Positions 1 through 10,760 are shown, counted from the stretch's first letter. The stretch: 64,000 nt of DNA from Sphaerulina vaccinii (GCA_022570795.1 JAKUDP010000002.1:2852001-2916000), one strand, 5' to 3'. Notes: generated by a model not told the origin, from the letters alone. Translations and numbers: made by a program.

Positions 1-466
1 CGTCTGCAGGCATAAGTCTCCTCCCTTCTCGAATAACAATCTCGCGCTCATCCCATTCTCTATCTCGCCCCCGATCCCGTTCGTCGCACTCCTCTTCTTC
101 TCTCTGCCGACGCTTCTCAAACTCATCTTCTTCACGCCTTCTCTTCGCCTTAGCTTTCTCAAAAGCTCTCCTCTTCTCTTCACGATATTCTTTCTCGTTC
201 GTTTCACGCTTTTCTTTGATGAAATGCGTGAAACATGTTGCGACAATTTGTACTAACACAACACCTAAGCCGAGTTTGACAAACGTGCCTGCTGTGCTGC
301 TGCCACCTTGCCTTTGCTGCTCTTCTTCGGTTGAGTGGCGACGACGAGGTCTGCGCGGTCGTCTGGGACGTTCAGCTGAATATGAGCGACGCCGTCGAGA
401 TCTGTGTTGCTGTTCGCTGCCTCGAGAGTAGAGGGTTGAGTCGTCGCTGTCGTAGTAATGTGCCAT
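1..466 (-). CDS. 5' part of a charged single-pass membrane protein (runs off left edge)
   Basis: An open minus-strand frame begins at the ATG at 466 and stays open for 155 codons to the left edge, so the 3' end is missing. The N-terminus opens MAHYYDSDDS, followed by an Arg/Ser/Glu-rich stretch. A hydrophobic segment at about residues 62-80 (KLGLGVVLVQIVATCF) is the only membrane-helix candidate. After it the protein is almost entirely Lys/Arg/Glu and probably forms a charged helix or coiled coil. I do not recognise the family. The composition (basic N-terminus, one helix, long charged tail) suggests a membrane-anchored protein, but no function can be named. Introns beyond the edge cannot be excluded. 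Confidence 0.6.
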   Translation of the reverse strand, partial: MAHYYDSDDSTLYSRGSEQQHRSRRRRSYSAERPRRPRRPRRRHSTEEEQQRQGGSSTAGTFVKLGLGVVLVQIVATCFTHFIKEKRETNEKEYREEKRRAFEKAKAKRRREEDEFEKRRQREEEECDERDRGRDREWDEREIVIREGRRLMPAD

Positions 467-1280
467 GTTTGTGGTTGTTGTTCTGGTGTGGATGTTAGTG
501 GCGAGTGAGCATGGTCTTAGGAAGAAGTTGTTGTTGTCTAATCAGGAGGCTGGAGATCGTATATCTGCACAGCCCGAAACTATGCCTGATGATGGAGTTT
601 GTGTGACTGCCCGATGACCTGAATCGCAGAACGAAACAGGCTGCAGTTTGCAGGGAAGGAACCGATGTCATTGTCATGTGCTGGGGTCTTGGCGCTCTGC
701 TGAGACTCTTGGGCCGAATTGTTCCGTCTTCATCTCGACAACAACCTGGAACATCCCAGGCATCCTTCTCATCAGCGTCCAGTTCTGCTTTGAGAATGCC
801 ATATATGGCGGTCAACTCGGAGGACACGAGGCAATGGCATGAAAGTACTGAAACTGGAACCTCAGGTTCCACATTGAATTTCAAGAACCATTGAGCATGG
901 CAGTACAGTCAACCAGATGCAGACCGCATTCAAGGGGAGATGTACTTGATCTTTTCTGGCAGGTCGAACATGTTCACGTTCGTTGCGGTGATCTTTTACA
1001 TGTGTTGTGGCTGAGTCCCTGCATACATGTGCAGGTCTGGACTTTGCACAACGTGACCTGAGCGCAAGGCTGAGGATCTCTTGCTTCTCCCCACTTCACT
1101 CTGCAATCATCGGGCACAGCTTCACTGAATGCAATGTCTGCATGCCGCGGGTGACAAAAGAGAGTGTAGTGCAGTGGCCGTGGATGGGAAGCTATGTCCT
1201 TCAATTATGGTGGCATAACAGCAAGCGATCATGCCAGACAGCACAATGGCAACAATTAAAATAACTATACATATCACGAC
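467..1280. other. Intergenic stretch
   Basis: Roughly 800 bases between the left-edge gene and the ankyrin remnant. Several short frames are open on both strands, but none has a recognisable motif or convincing composition. The left portion is presumably the promoter of the minus-strand gene at 466. A missing first exon of the ankyrin gene could also lie here, but I could not fix a donor site. Confidence 0.4.
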
Positions 1281-2734
1281 AAGCCCAAACCTCCGCAGGA
1301 TGGATCGTATGAACTGGGACTTCTGGACGCCGCTGCGAAAGGTTCAAGCAAGCGCGTCGAGCGTTACTTGAAGTATGACATCGACGTCAATATCGTGGAC
1401 TCAGAAGGCAGAACTGCACTCCACTTAGCGGGCGCAAATGGCCACGAGAGTATAGCGCGAGCTCTCATTGAGTCCCATTGCGATCTTGACGCACTCAGCC
1501 AGAGATATGGCACCGCTCTATGCGAAGCTGCCAGTGCTGGAAAAGCGAGCATTGTAAAGCTTCTGCTCGAGTCAGGCGCCGATCCCAATGCCCCCGGTGG
1601 AGGGTCTGGGTCTGCTATACATGCTGCATGCGGTGCCGGCAATCTGGCAGTGTTCACGCTTCTTGTGGATGCCGGGGCCGACACGGATCTGCGTCGCACA
1701 ACCATCAAGGACCATGGCCTTATTGAAGGGTCGGGCACCGAGTTGTACCGGTGGTCGTGCACGCCACTATTTCACGCTGTTCAATGTGGTCATCTAGACC
1801 TAGTTGCGGCATTGTTGAGGGAACACGCTGATGTTAATGCTCCGGCGCAGGTCTTGGATTACACAAGGGACATGCGGCGTCCTGAGTACTTACCGGAGTA
1901 CAACCCCGTCCACTTTGCCGCTGGGCGTGGCCATCTTGCTGTGCTAAGAAGTTTAGTAGAGCATGGAGCTGATCTCCCTCCCAAGGATAGCCAGAAGTGG
2001 GATTCGGCTTACTCCGCCATGGTTAAGCACAACCGTGCTGCATGTCTCGATTATCTGCTCGAAAAGGGGACTCTAAAGCCTCGTGCATCCTTAGTAAAAT
2101 TCATACGGAGAATAGGCCCGCTAGAGCTTGCGGCAGAGTCAGATAGTGCCGAGTGTGTCGAGGTTTTGCTTGACAGAGGCGCAGATCCGAATGAAGCAGG
2201 ACCATTCTGGCATGATAGGCCTCCGCTGTTCAGTGCCGTTAGTCGAAAGTGTATAGAGCTCCTTGTACGACATGGAGCTCTGCTCGATCAACGAGAGGAA
2301 TTTCTCGACCGAACAGCTTTGATGTATCATATGGATTACGGGCATCGCGCAGCAATAGAAGCGCTACTCGATCTTGGAGCGTCGGTGATCCCCAAGACAA
2401 ACTAGGGTGTACCGACCTCTGCTTTGCACGGAATACAGAAATGGTGAAAAGACTTGTCCGTCATGGTGCTGAAGTCGAACATCGCAATGAACGGGGATAT
2501 ACAACTTTGATGCAGTGTGCAAAACGCGCGTCTGGGTGCAATCGTTTGGTTGTCGAGACACTTTCCAGACTCATTCAGTATGGCGCGGACGTGAATGCTG
2601 TGTCCCCATCAGGAGAGACAGCGCTGGACCTAACTACTGACCGTGAGTGCGTGGATCTGCTCACAAAGGCTGGTGGCAAGAGACTGAAAACGACATCGAA
2701 ATCGATATCATTATTTGAACGCCTTCTGTCTTAG
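1281..2734 (+). pseudogene. Ankyrin-repeat protein, frameshifted and without a start codon
   Basis: The plus strand encodes a run of ankyrin repeats. Typical repeat pieces are visible (GRTALHLAGANGHESIARAL, LLLESGADPNAP, LVEHGADLPP, LLDRGADPNEAG, LIQYGADVNAVSPSGETALD). Ankyrin repeats are protein-protein interaction modules, so no reaction is implied. Two defects are visible. The first repeat has no in-frame ATG; the frame opens after a stop at 1257, so the start is lost or lies in an unplaced exon. The frame also ends at a TAG at 2403-2405, while the same repeat continues one base out of phase (LGCTDLCFARNTEMVKRLVR) to a stop at 2734. A stretch of about 22 bases there is too short to be an intron. 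A decayed gene is likeliest; a one-base assembly error is the alternative for the internal break. Confidence 0.65.
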
Positions 2735-2913
2735 TATTAATTTGGCACAGCATCGCGCAGTACTTAACTGTCGCTGTACAAAGACTCCCTCCTGTGTTCA
2801 GGCCTGTTACTTTGCCCCACATAGTGTCAAGCATATCCTCGAATTATTTCTCGGCTGTGTTTCATGACAGTACTTCCTGCAGCATCTAAGATCCGCCGCC
2901 CACAGCAGAGTAG

Positions 2914-3823
2914 CTATCGAGACATCCTCCTGAACTGGTGCCAGGCCACAACGCCCACACCAACCACTGAAGTGATCTTCGCACCATTCCACGCGATGCG
3001 CTTCAACCCTAGCATACCAAGCTCCTGGAAGGTTTTGCTGTTACTCTCAGTATCATTGACATGCGGGAATGCCTCACCGGGAACGTCCTTGCCAAGAAAC
3101 TTGCATAGCGGTACCCAACCATCGCCCAACCGATAGTTCAAGATCCTCTCCTCCGGCACAAGTGATCTCACGAGCGCATAATACTTCAGGTACTCTTCCT
3201 TACTCCTCGCCTTCGCCGCAGCAGGATTCTTCGCACTTCCGACTTGCTTGTCAACTGCAGCATCACCTACCCCAACAATTCTTCCAGTAAACCATGGATC
3301 CAAAGCCGCGAAGATATACAGAGCGGGCTGAAATGCATTGTCGAGAAATGTCGACCAAGATCTGTACCACGACTCCAATGGCCTCTCTACCAGCACGACT
3401 TTGGCATCGGGATAGAACTCAATCAACTCCTTGGCGAAAAGATGGCAAGGAGCATCTGTTACTGCGCCACAGTGTCCTAATAGACCATCGAAGTCTTGCT
3501 TTGTTACTGGAGGGCCTATACCGTCAAACTTGCGTTTCTTGCTTTGTTACTGGAGGGCCTATACCGTCAAACTTGCGTTTTATGAGGTCAAGCCATATAT
3601 CGCATTCTTTGACGTTTCCGAGAAATGAGCTGAAGTGTTAAGGGTTTGGGTAGCCGAGCATCGAGAGAGCTTCGCGCATTGATAGTGTGCCGGTACGTGA
3701 GTAGCCGAGAGAGAGCACTTCCATTGGAGTGACACGCGACAGTTTGGTGCGGTCGATGTTTGGTTGTTTGTTGTACATGAGGGCATAGTTTCCTATACGG
3801 TCGAAGTCGGCTTGTGTGGCCAT
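2914..3823 (-). pseudogene. P-loop sulfotransferase-family gene, disrupted by a nonsense codon and a 43-base tandem duplication
   Basis: The start is probably the ATG at 3823 (MATQADFDRIGNYALMYNKQ). The nucleotide-binding loop follows (VLSLGYSRTGTLSMREAL), as in the fungal sulfotransferase-like family often annotated Sulfotransfer_4. The frame stops at a TAA (codon 3640-3638) where the family usually has Tyr, before HFSSFLGNVKECDIWLDL. Further on, a 43-base unit is duplicated in tandem at 3494-3580, which shifts the frame inside KFDGIGPPVTKQ. The C-terminal half is intact in a third segment to the stop at 2914, with the family strand AKVVLVERPLESWYRSW and a hydrophobic C-terminal end. All pieces are collinear, so this was a gene of roughly 290 codons. 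Two independent lesions make a sequencing artefact unlikely. Confidence 0.8.
3494..3580. repeat. 43-base tandem direct duplication
   Basis: Two adjacent copies with a 43-base offset and no differences seen: 3494-3536 and 3537-3579, with one extra matching base at 3580. Because 43 is not a multiple of three it shifts the reading frame of the sulfotransferase-like gene it lies in. The perfect identity suggests a recent slippage or repair event. Confidence 0.95.
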
Positions 3824-4121
3824 GGCTACTGCTGTTGTGGAACGAGAGAACAGAGGCTGAGGTGATGTGAGGTTACACAAGTTGTTAAAGAGAGGGCGTT
3901 GTTTGGGTCGGTAAGCTACTGACTCAGCTGGAGGATTCGAAGGATTCAAACCACATTTGGGGCATGCCACTTTGATCGACAGACATCACAGCCACTTCCG
4001 GGTCGCGACACGAGCTGTGCGAGCTGAACCGCGCGGCGTGCAGGACATCTCCAAGGACTTCAACTTCATGTCGTAGTTAACAGCACTGCCAAATCCGGTT
4101 CACGGGCTGAAATTACAAGAG

Positions 4122-5837
4122 ATGAGCGTACCATCTGACAACACGCACAGCCTGCTCTGGATCAACAAGACAGCCGACTCAGCTTCACTGTCACATTGTT
4201 CAGACTTATCAGAACGCATCCGTGTCCTCTCGCAAGCTCAGCGAATTAGTCGACTGCGAACATGTAGGACCAATTCCAAGAGAAAGCCAAGAGCCAAGAA
4301 GAGCGACCAGCAGGATGCGAATGTCAGCAAGGATACAACATGCACGATTGTAGCAGAACAACGCCTGACGTTCAACCCCGATTCGGCAACCGAAGAACGT
4401 CGTGGGGTGCACTACTTCCTCAATGTAGCAACTCTCAAGATCATATCTCTTGAACGTGATGCTGGATTCTGGAGAGGTACCTTGCCTCATCTTGTCCAGT
4501 CCCACCCAGCATTCCGACATCTTGTCGTTGCCATCGCCTCAACGCACGAGTTGTTATCTGACCCGGATGCCTCCCGGCTCAACATTGTGGCTCTACGACA
4601 CTGTTCGAAAGCCACACGACTACTCTTAAACTCGGCTGACCTAGAACTCCCACTACTACTGGCATCATGCATTCTCGTTTCTGCCTACCATTTGCTTCGC
4701 GGAGACATCACAAGTGCAGACAAGAGTATCGAAAGTGGGACAAGAATCGGGGCGCAGCTCTCGGGAACCTTCGCATCTGATCTTCAGAGCATGCTTGTCA
4801 GACTAGGCAAGCTGCATGGCTTCAAGCTATGGGCTCCAGACGTGGTATCCCGATTTGACAAGTCAGCACTTACTGCCGAGCCTCTAGTTCTGGAAGTCGA
4901 AGACTACGCAGATGGTCCCTGCACCGATCTTGCTCAAATTGCGGCATCATTTAAGCGACTAAGTCTAGAATTGACTGCTGGGATTGGCCGCAACGTCGCC
5001 GGAGGGGCCTACGTTGATCCTGAGTGCGCCTTTACAAAGGAAATCTCGCGCCAAATGGGTCTTTTCGCCAACCATTGGGATCAGTACGCGACCGAGCATC
5101 CAGAAGAGAGACTAGAGTTGCTACAGATACGCATAGCCTTCGCCAATACCTACTGCATGTTTCACGCAAAACTCATCGGTGCAGGAGACCTCCGCTTCGA
5201 TGTATTTCTGCCAACCTACGAAAGGATGCTCTCACTGGCCGAAGAAGTTATTACTGCTCGACATGCTGGACGAAACGTGATTTATGTTGACAAGTTTGTC
5301 AATGGAGCGCTATTCTCTCTCGGAATGTTCTGTCGACATCCAGGACTGCGGAGACGAGCGATCGCTCTGCTGCAGAGTCAATCGATGTACGAAGAAAGCC
5401 TACTCAACTTTCTTCGAGGCACAATCATTGAAATGATCATGTGTGTGGAAGGAAGACGTCTCAATGTCCGCAGCTGTAACGACATTCCACTACATCGACG
5501 CATATACATGTGGGGCATGCGCTGTCGTGAGGAAGACAATTCAGTGTGCTTGACTTATGGTAGAACTGATATCGCGTGGGGCGTCAATGATGAAGAGCTG
5601 ATGGACGACTGGGCAGATTGGGCAACACTCTCCCGTAATGGTCCTCCTGAGCTTCGTCATCTTGCAGCTTCCGCGATCAATGAGTGCTTCCAAGGCATTC
5701 TATCGACGTGCAGGATGTACAATAAGGCAAGGGGGGAGGATGCTCCTCGCGGCTACGTAAGGCCCATGTACTTTCGTGGAGAACAAGTTCCGATTCTATG
5801 GGAGCCAGGACGCGCCCCAAATATACAACACGTATAG
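4122..5837 (+). CDS. Fungal-specific transcription-factor-like protein, 571 aa
   Basis: A single uninterrupted frame of 571 codons. The N-terminal 75 residues contain a basic patch (TNSKRKPRAKKSD) but no Zn2Cys6 cysteine cluster. From about residue 95 the protein matches the pattern of the fungal transcription-factor regulatory region (YFLNVATLKIISLERDAGFW, then LPHLVQSHPAFRHLVVAIAS and HLLRGDITSADKSIESG). In that superfamily this helical region follows a DNA-binding zinc cluster and mediates regulation; here only the regulatory part is visible. It could act without its own zinc cluster, as many fungal paralogues do, or a 5' exon could be missing. It stands alone and is not fused to the pseudogene on its left. 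Targets cannot be inferred. Confidence 0.7.
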   Translation: MSVPSDNTHSLLWINKTADSASLSHCSDLSERIRVLSQAQRISRLRTCRTNSKRKPRAKKSDQQDANVSKDTTCTIVAEQRLTFNPDSATEERRGVHYFLNVATLKIISLERDAGFWRGTLPHLVQSHPAFRHLVVAIASTHELLSDPDASRLNIVALRHCSKATRLLLNSADLELPLLLASCILVSAYHLLRGDITSADKSIESGTRIGAQLSGTFASDLQSMLVRLGKLHGFKLWAPDVVSRFDKSALTAEPLVLEVEDYADGPCTDLAQIAASFKRLSLELTAGIGRNVAGGAYVDPECAFTKEISRQMGLFANHWDQYATEHPEERLELLQIRIAFANTYCMFHAKLIGAGDLRFDVFLPTYERMLSLAEEVITARHAGRNVIYVDKFVNGALFSLGMFCRHPGLRRRAIALLQSQSMYEESLLNFLRGTIIEMIMCVEGRRLNVRSCNDIPLHRRIYMWGMRCREEDNSVCLTYGRTDIAWGVNDEELMDDWADWATLSRNGPPELRHLAASAINECFQGILSTCRMYNKARGEDAPRGYVRPMYFRGEQVPILWEPGRAPNIQHV

Positions 5838-6313
5838 CGAGCAAACAAGTGATGGGTCTGGTGGAAGGTCTCTGGAGATTACTCTTATACAAGAGGACTA
5901 ACGACGCCGAGACGGAATTTGCATCGAAGCAATCTGTCACCACTACCGCTTTTGTACCCCTACCGCATTGAGCAGTGATCAAGGCGACAGAACCAGAGTC
6001 AGGAGACCAAAATGTAAGTCCCGGTATAGCACAGAGGCTGAGAGACATAGTCCTTCTCGTTTGTGCAAGCGACCACTACCCGTTTAGGCAATGATGTGCA
6101 CTTAGATGGCAGCGCTCATCCTTCAGAAGCACTGATCCTTCTAGCTGAAACGCACAAGCCTACTAAGGTATTGAACTGGATCGACGGGGCTACCATAAAG
6201 TGGTCGACTTTGGCAACACCAGCGAAGCTGTCATAGCCCACACTCTTCTTCCTTGTACCTGGAGACCATCATTCTTGCTCGCACTACAAGCCTTGTAATC
6301 CAAACACACCACC
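5838..6313. other. Intergenic stretch
   Basis: About 475 bases between two plus-strand genes. It should contain the terminator of the regulator at 5837 and the promoter of the 7TM gene at 6314. No coding frame or repeat is convincing. Confidence 0.4.
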
Positions 6314-7168
6314 ATGTCGATCAACAACACTACCATACTCGCGATTGTCGAACTTGCCATATACCTTCTGTTGGTGCTTCAGACCATCTGGCTTGCATAT
6401 CGTCATGGTCACCATGGCATTCTTGGATACATCTACCTCAACATTACCTGTGGTGTACGAGTCATAGCCGACATTGTTCAAATTGCCCAAAGAAACCACA
6501 CCGGACCTCCAACAATTGCTGTTGTAGTACTGGGCTCTATTGGACTTTCACCATTGATGCTCGCCGTGTCTGGCTTCCTCCATGAAATCCATCATTACCT
6601 CTTAGTTTCGACGACAACCTCGCACAAGAAGCTGAAGTCAACAAGCCGCTGGCTCTGGTTCGCGCAAGTCCAGATCCATGCGATAGTCGCTACTGGAATG
6701 ACCTTGGTCATCATCGGTAGCGTCAACCTGATCAAAGCCACAACACAGAAAAAGGTCAACGACAACAATGCCCTCCGGTCTGCAGGTGCAGTCATTTTAC
6801 TCGTCCTCTGGCTAGGAATCTTACTGTACTCCCTGTGGCTGCTTTATCGAGCCAACAAAGAGGTGGTTACGAGAAGCATATGGCACTTGTCTTCTTGGAC
6901 TCTGGCTGCAGTCATACTTGTCGGATTCAAAGTCGCATACGCTGTGGTGTACACGTTCGATCACCAAGATGTCGACATCAATCCGATCGCGGGGACGATC
7001 GCGGTGAAGACTGTCCTCGTGGTCGGTGTCTCTTTACTAGCAGTGTTGGCAATGCTAGTAGGTGGATGGCAGAGCAGTGGCATTGGCCGACAAGCAAGAG
7101 AACGAGTGCAACCATACCAGCCAGTCCATGAACAAGAATTCGGACATGAATCGATCGAAGTGAAGTAA
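6314..7168 (+). CDS. Seven-helix integral membrane protein (DUF7702-like), 284 aa
   Basis: A single-exon frame from the ATG at 6314. Seven hydrophobic helices can be counted: residues about 8-27, 39-57, 63-85, 105-128, 155-178, 190-213 and 229-250. The last is followed by a short hydrophilic tail. Conserved-looking features include NITCGVRVIADIVQIAQR in helix 2 and the charged end of helix 3 (SGFLHEIHHYL). The arrangement fits fungal 7TM proteins annotated DUF7702, whose function is not established. It probably sits in the plasma or an internal membrane; no ligand or partner can be deduced. It is close in length to what I would expect for that family. Confidence 0.7.
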   Translation: MSINNTTILAIVELAIYLLLVLQTIWLAYRHGHHGILGYIYLNITCGVRVIADIVQIAQRNHTGPPTIAVVVLGSIGLSPLMLAVSGFLHEIHHYLLVSTTTSHKKLKSTSRWLWFAQVQIHAIVATGMTLVIIGSVNLIKATTQKKVNDNNALRSAGAVILLVLWLGILLYSLWLLYRANKEVVTRSIWHLSSWTLAAVILVGFKVAYAVVYTFDHQDVDINPIAGTIAVKTVLVVGVSLLAVLAMLVGGWQSSGIGRQARERVQPYQPVHEQEFGHESIEVK

Positions 7169-7378
7169 CATTTGCCGAGGACAATCGACATCATATATAA
7201 CAGCTTGCCTTGATCGTATGGAGAAAGGAATGATCCTTTGCGTGCTCAGATCATTAAACAGGAGGACAGTAACAGGGATGAGAGCAGAACAAAGTATACA
7301 AGCTATGGACAACAAACTAAGATTGACGATCATCTTATCGAATGACACTCTCAATAACGACTATGACTGGAGCTTTTT

Positions 7379-8266
7379 CTACATTAGCTGAGTTGGATCA
7401 TGGGCGGGAGGGAACACCCAAGAAAAGAGGAGTCTGTTAGCACCTCGCTTGACACCCTGGAAGCCATTCATCACACCCGTTGATTGGAAAAAGCTATAGT
7501 CCTCTCCGATACCAGCGAAGACTGACGTGACGTTCTGATGAGGCTGCAACGTGAAGATGGGGACCGGCACCTGCGCCACCACGGTATTGAACGGACAATG
7601 ATAGAATGTGAAGCTCTGGAGATTCATCTGATCGCGGATGTAGACCAGAATTGGCGCCCAATCCTGAGCACTCAACATCGCCGTATCAAGAGTGAGGGTT
7701 TCGAGCGTGGACCTGTGTTTCGTGAGCAGTGCCAAGACCTGCTGGCGAGTAACGCGTACAAGTCGAGCAATGTTTGCGTCGCTGGAAATGGTCAAATGAC
7801 GAATGGCAAAAGTAGAAGTTGGGGTCTGCTGTAGGGCTGGAAAGAGGACTCCACTAGCTACTTGTGTGTGAGTTCGGATGAAAACGGTGTCAGCACGGGG
7901 TGTCCGGCTTAGGAGCGTGGTGATTGCGGCGACGCGCGCATTCTGGGCAATCAGCTGGTCTCTTTGAGGGTCTCCTCGATGGAAATTGATACTCCTGACC
8001 TGTCTACCCCATAGAGTACCCCTTGCTGACACCCTGAGATTCGTGTTGTTAGGGCTGAGGTGATCATTGGTTGTCCTTAGGCTGGTTCCCAGAACGATCA
8101 CGTCGAGATTTCCGCAGAAGCGTAGTCCAAATTCGGTATTGGTGATTGCCAACATATGTTGGACTGCTTGCGTAGCTGTACGCAAGTTGCGGAAGCTATC
8201 ATCATCCAGTTGGGATGCGATGATCCCCAAGGGAACGTTAGGAACTCGGTGCAGAGGAAAGGTCAT
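7379..8266 (-). CDS. F-box-like / leucine-rich protein, 295 aa
   Basis: A single-exon minus-strand frame. I place the start at the ATG at 8266 (MTFPLHRVPNVPLGIIASQL), because an F-box-like segment begins immediately there; an upstream non-ATG extension is less likely. The first 45 residues (VPLGIIASQLDDDSFRNLRT) resemble a divergent F-box, the motif that docks substrate receptors onto SCF ubiquitin ligases through Skp1. The rest has irregular strand-helix elements such as FAIRHLTISSDANIARLVRV and STLETLTLDTAMLSAQDWA, the kind of leucine-rich pattern seen in fungal F-box proteins. The substrate is unknown. It converges on the 7TM gene, with about 210 bases between the stops. Confidence 0.55.
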   Translation of the reverse strand: MTFPLHRVPNVPLGIIASQLDDDSFRNLRTATQAVQHMLAITNTEFGLRFCGNLDVIVLGTSLRTTNDHLSPNNTNLRVSARGTLWGRQVRSINFHRGDPQRDQLIAQNARVAAITTLLSRTPRADTVFIRTHTQVASGVLFPALQQTPTSTFAIRHLTISSDANIARLVRVTRQQVLALLTKHRSTLETLTLDTAMLSAQDWAPILVYIRDQMNLQSFTFYHCPFNTVVAQVPVPIFTLQPHQNVTSVFAGIGEDYSFFQSTGVMNGFQGVKRGANRLLFSWVFPPAHDPTQLM

Positions 8267-9527
8267 TATGGACGATGTTTGGGGTGTGAGGATTAGGTTG
8301 CGATACAATCTTCTGCGTCCAGCGGGAAGAACTGCTTACGATTATCGAACGAAGGATCTGGCGATAGTGTCGGTTGAGTATACTGTACACCTCGAGAGAA
8401 ACAGGAATGCACAACTTTATGCTGCAGGCTATGCATCATGAGCGAGAAGATGACTTGGCGATGAACAAAGGATATCTCTTCATCGGAAATAATCTTCGTC
8501 AAAGGAACGGCATATTATGCAAATCTCGACTCGAAGAACTAAAGAAGCATGAAAGAGAATAAAGAAATGATACTAGGAGACCTGGCCAGAGCATTTTACA
8601 ACAAAGAAACAGCTTCAGCATGAGATGGAAGTGATGGTGAGGTTGCGACGTGACAGTCGAGTGTGGAATCAGGAAGTGTAGTCAGACTACAGCTTTGTAT
8701 CAAGACTCTGGGAACGTGAAGATTGCGGCATGCACTGGCTTTGCTTTTTGTTGCTTAGTATGTTCCAGATCGCAAGACCTAGATATTGATGCTTGAAGGC
8801 CGATTAAGGTTATATCTTGATGGCCAAGTACGGTAGTAGACTCATGCATGCCACAGCAAGAAGATTGGATACGATATGCATATATCATACAAGCCGTGTA
8901 GCCTGAAGCTTGGCCGTCTACTTGCACCCACCACATCTCTGATAGGAAGGCTGTGCTTTCACTCCACGTGCAAAAGCAGTATCAGAAAAGTGCGTGCTGT
9001 GTTTATTTCGTTACTTTACAACGTTGTACATGCATCATCAAAGACAGTGGGCCATGGAAGAATATTCACTTTGATCGATCGAGGAGCACACGTTCAATCT
9101 AGACTCTTGATCACCAAGGAATACGAAGAGATGGCACATTAAAAGCCTCAATTCTCTTAGTACCAGGGCGGTACGATCCTTTGCGCAGCTAAATCGTTGT
9201 ATAACGGAGCTTGAGGCGTATTGACGCGCGTTGCCGGCCAGCCGGACGTAGACTATGTTAAATGTTAAGGAGAGCACTACTGGCGAACCTTCGTGAAAAT
9301 GGCTTTTGGTAAGGAGACCTTGCTCTTGTGGTTCAGCAGTACAGTGGTTGTGTAGATCATATGATTGATTGATTCAAAGTGATTTCCAACGCAGTAGAAA
9401 TGGTCTATAAAGCTTTTCACAAGTCTTGTACAGTCTAGATGTTATATGCGAACGCCATACAATGCAGTCAAAATTTCCAAGCTAAAATCATTGCTTTCAT
9501 GTCTTTCTATCATTTCCATCGCTCCAT
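8267..9527. other. Intergenic stretch of about 1.26 kb
   Basis: I see no gene, RNA or repeat I can support. The region lies between the start of the F-box-like gene and the 3' end of the secreted protein gene. Short open frames on both strands lack motifs, and composition does not differ noticeably from the surroundings. Confidence 0.4.
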
Positions 9528-10760
9528 CTAGAAGATGAGGGTGCTGCAAAGCACGATGACTGGGAAGCCGAAAACGTACTTGGTGCAGAAAAGGCTGGTA
9601 GTTGGGGTGCTGACTGGCACAGATGAGGTCTTGCTGGCAGAGATCGTGGTAGAGGTGGTCTTGGTGCTAGTAGCCAAGGTGGTGGTTGGGAATCCGATGG
9701 AGATGGTAGTGACGGTGTATGGGAAACCTGGAATAGAGATTGTTGGGACTGGAACGCCTGGAAGGACAGTGACGGTGATGACTGGAAGAGCGGAAGAGGT
9801 GGTGCTAGTCGAGCTGGCCTTTGAGGTGGTAGCGGCAGACGTGGTGCTGGCCTTTGTAGTGGTTGTTGGAGCAGCAGATGTGGTGCTGGATTTCGAGATG
9901 GTCGATGGAGCAGCTGATGTGGTCGATGGTGCAACAGAGCTGCTCGATGAGGAAGAGACTGCGGTAGTCGAAGGTGCGGCAGAGCTGCTCGAGGAAAGGG
10001 CGGAAGGCTTGTAAGCAGTGTCCACGTTCGAGTTGGAGGATGCGGCAACAATGCTGCTCTTCAGGTAGCAAGTGCCTGCACCAGATCCACCGACGAAAGA
10101 GAATCCGACACAGCCTGCGGTAGCATCACAGATTGGGAAGCATCCAGAGAAAGAAGAGGCCTGAGCGTTGGAAAGATCGCCGCCAGCGCGGTCAGTGGCG
10201 CACTCGACAGTGTAGCCATCGTATGGGTTGCTGACCTGCGAGCAAGATGCACCGGCAGTGGAGCTTGGGGTGGCTGCAGATGAGGTCGAAGCAGCAGTGG
10301 TGGAGACGACTGCAGAGGTAGTGCTCGTGGTTGCTGGTGCCGACGAGGAAGACGAAGAAGAGGTTGAGGCTGGCTTCACAGCAACATCAACGTTGGAGGC
10401 AGTGACCTGGTCGACCAGGCTGCTCTTGAAGTAGCAGGTACCGGCTCCGGATCCTCCGACGTAGGCGAAGCCAATACATCCGGCGAGAGCATCACACTGT
10501 GGGATGCAGCCCTCGAAGGAGTCGGACTGAGCGTTGCTGAGATCACCACCTGGACGATCGGCGCCTGTAGCAGACTGTGTTAGTCATCATTGGGCGATGC
10601 GATGATGCGATAATGTCTTACCGCATGTGACAGTGTACTGTCCATCCTTGCTGCCACTTCCGATCTGTGCGCAAGATCTGCTACCGGTAGTGGAAGATTG
10701 TGGGAGAGCAGAGGCAATGCTTGCAATGGCCAAGAGGCCGGTAAAGATGGAGGAGACCAT
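9528..10760 (-). CDS. Secreted cell-surface protein with two PAN/apple-like domains and a Ser/Thr-rich stalk, 391 aa
   Basis: Two exons: 10760-10622 and 10564-9528, with a 57-base intron (GTAAGA...CTACAG) splitting the codon after VTC. The start MVSSIFTGLLAIASIASALP is a classic signal peptide. Two related cysteine-rich domains follow. Domain 1 (about residues 29-105) has C-x-x-GADRPGGDLSNAQ, GCIPQCDALAGCIGF and SGAGTCYFKSS. Domain 2 (about 152-233) repeats the pattern with ATDRAGGDLSNAQ, GCFPICDATAGCVGF and GAGTCYLKSS. These are PAN/apple-like adhesion folds. The remainder is Ser/Thr-rich, typical of heavily O-glycosylated wall or surface proteins, and ends in a hydrophobic tail (FGFPVIVLCSTLIF) that could be a GPI signal. 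A surface adhesin or wall protein is the natural reading. Confidence 0.85.

Noticed and set aside
495..884. 129-codon minus-strand open frame
   Set aside because: No motif, overlaps plus-strand open frames, and composition is not protein-like.
2384..2405. GT...AG segment that would restore the ankyrin frame as an intron
   Set aside because: About 22 bases, far below the minimum intron length in this window; a frameshift is simpler.
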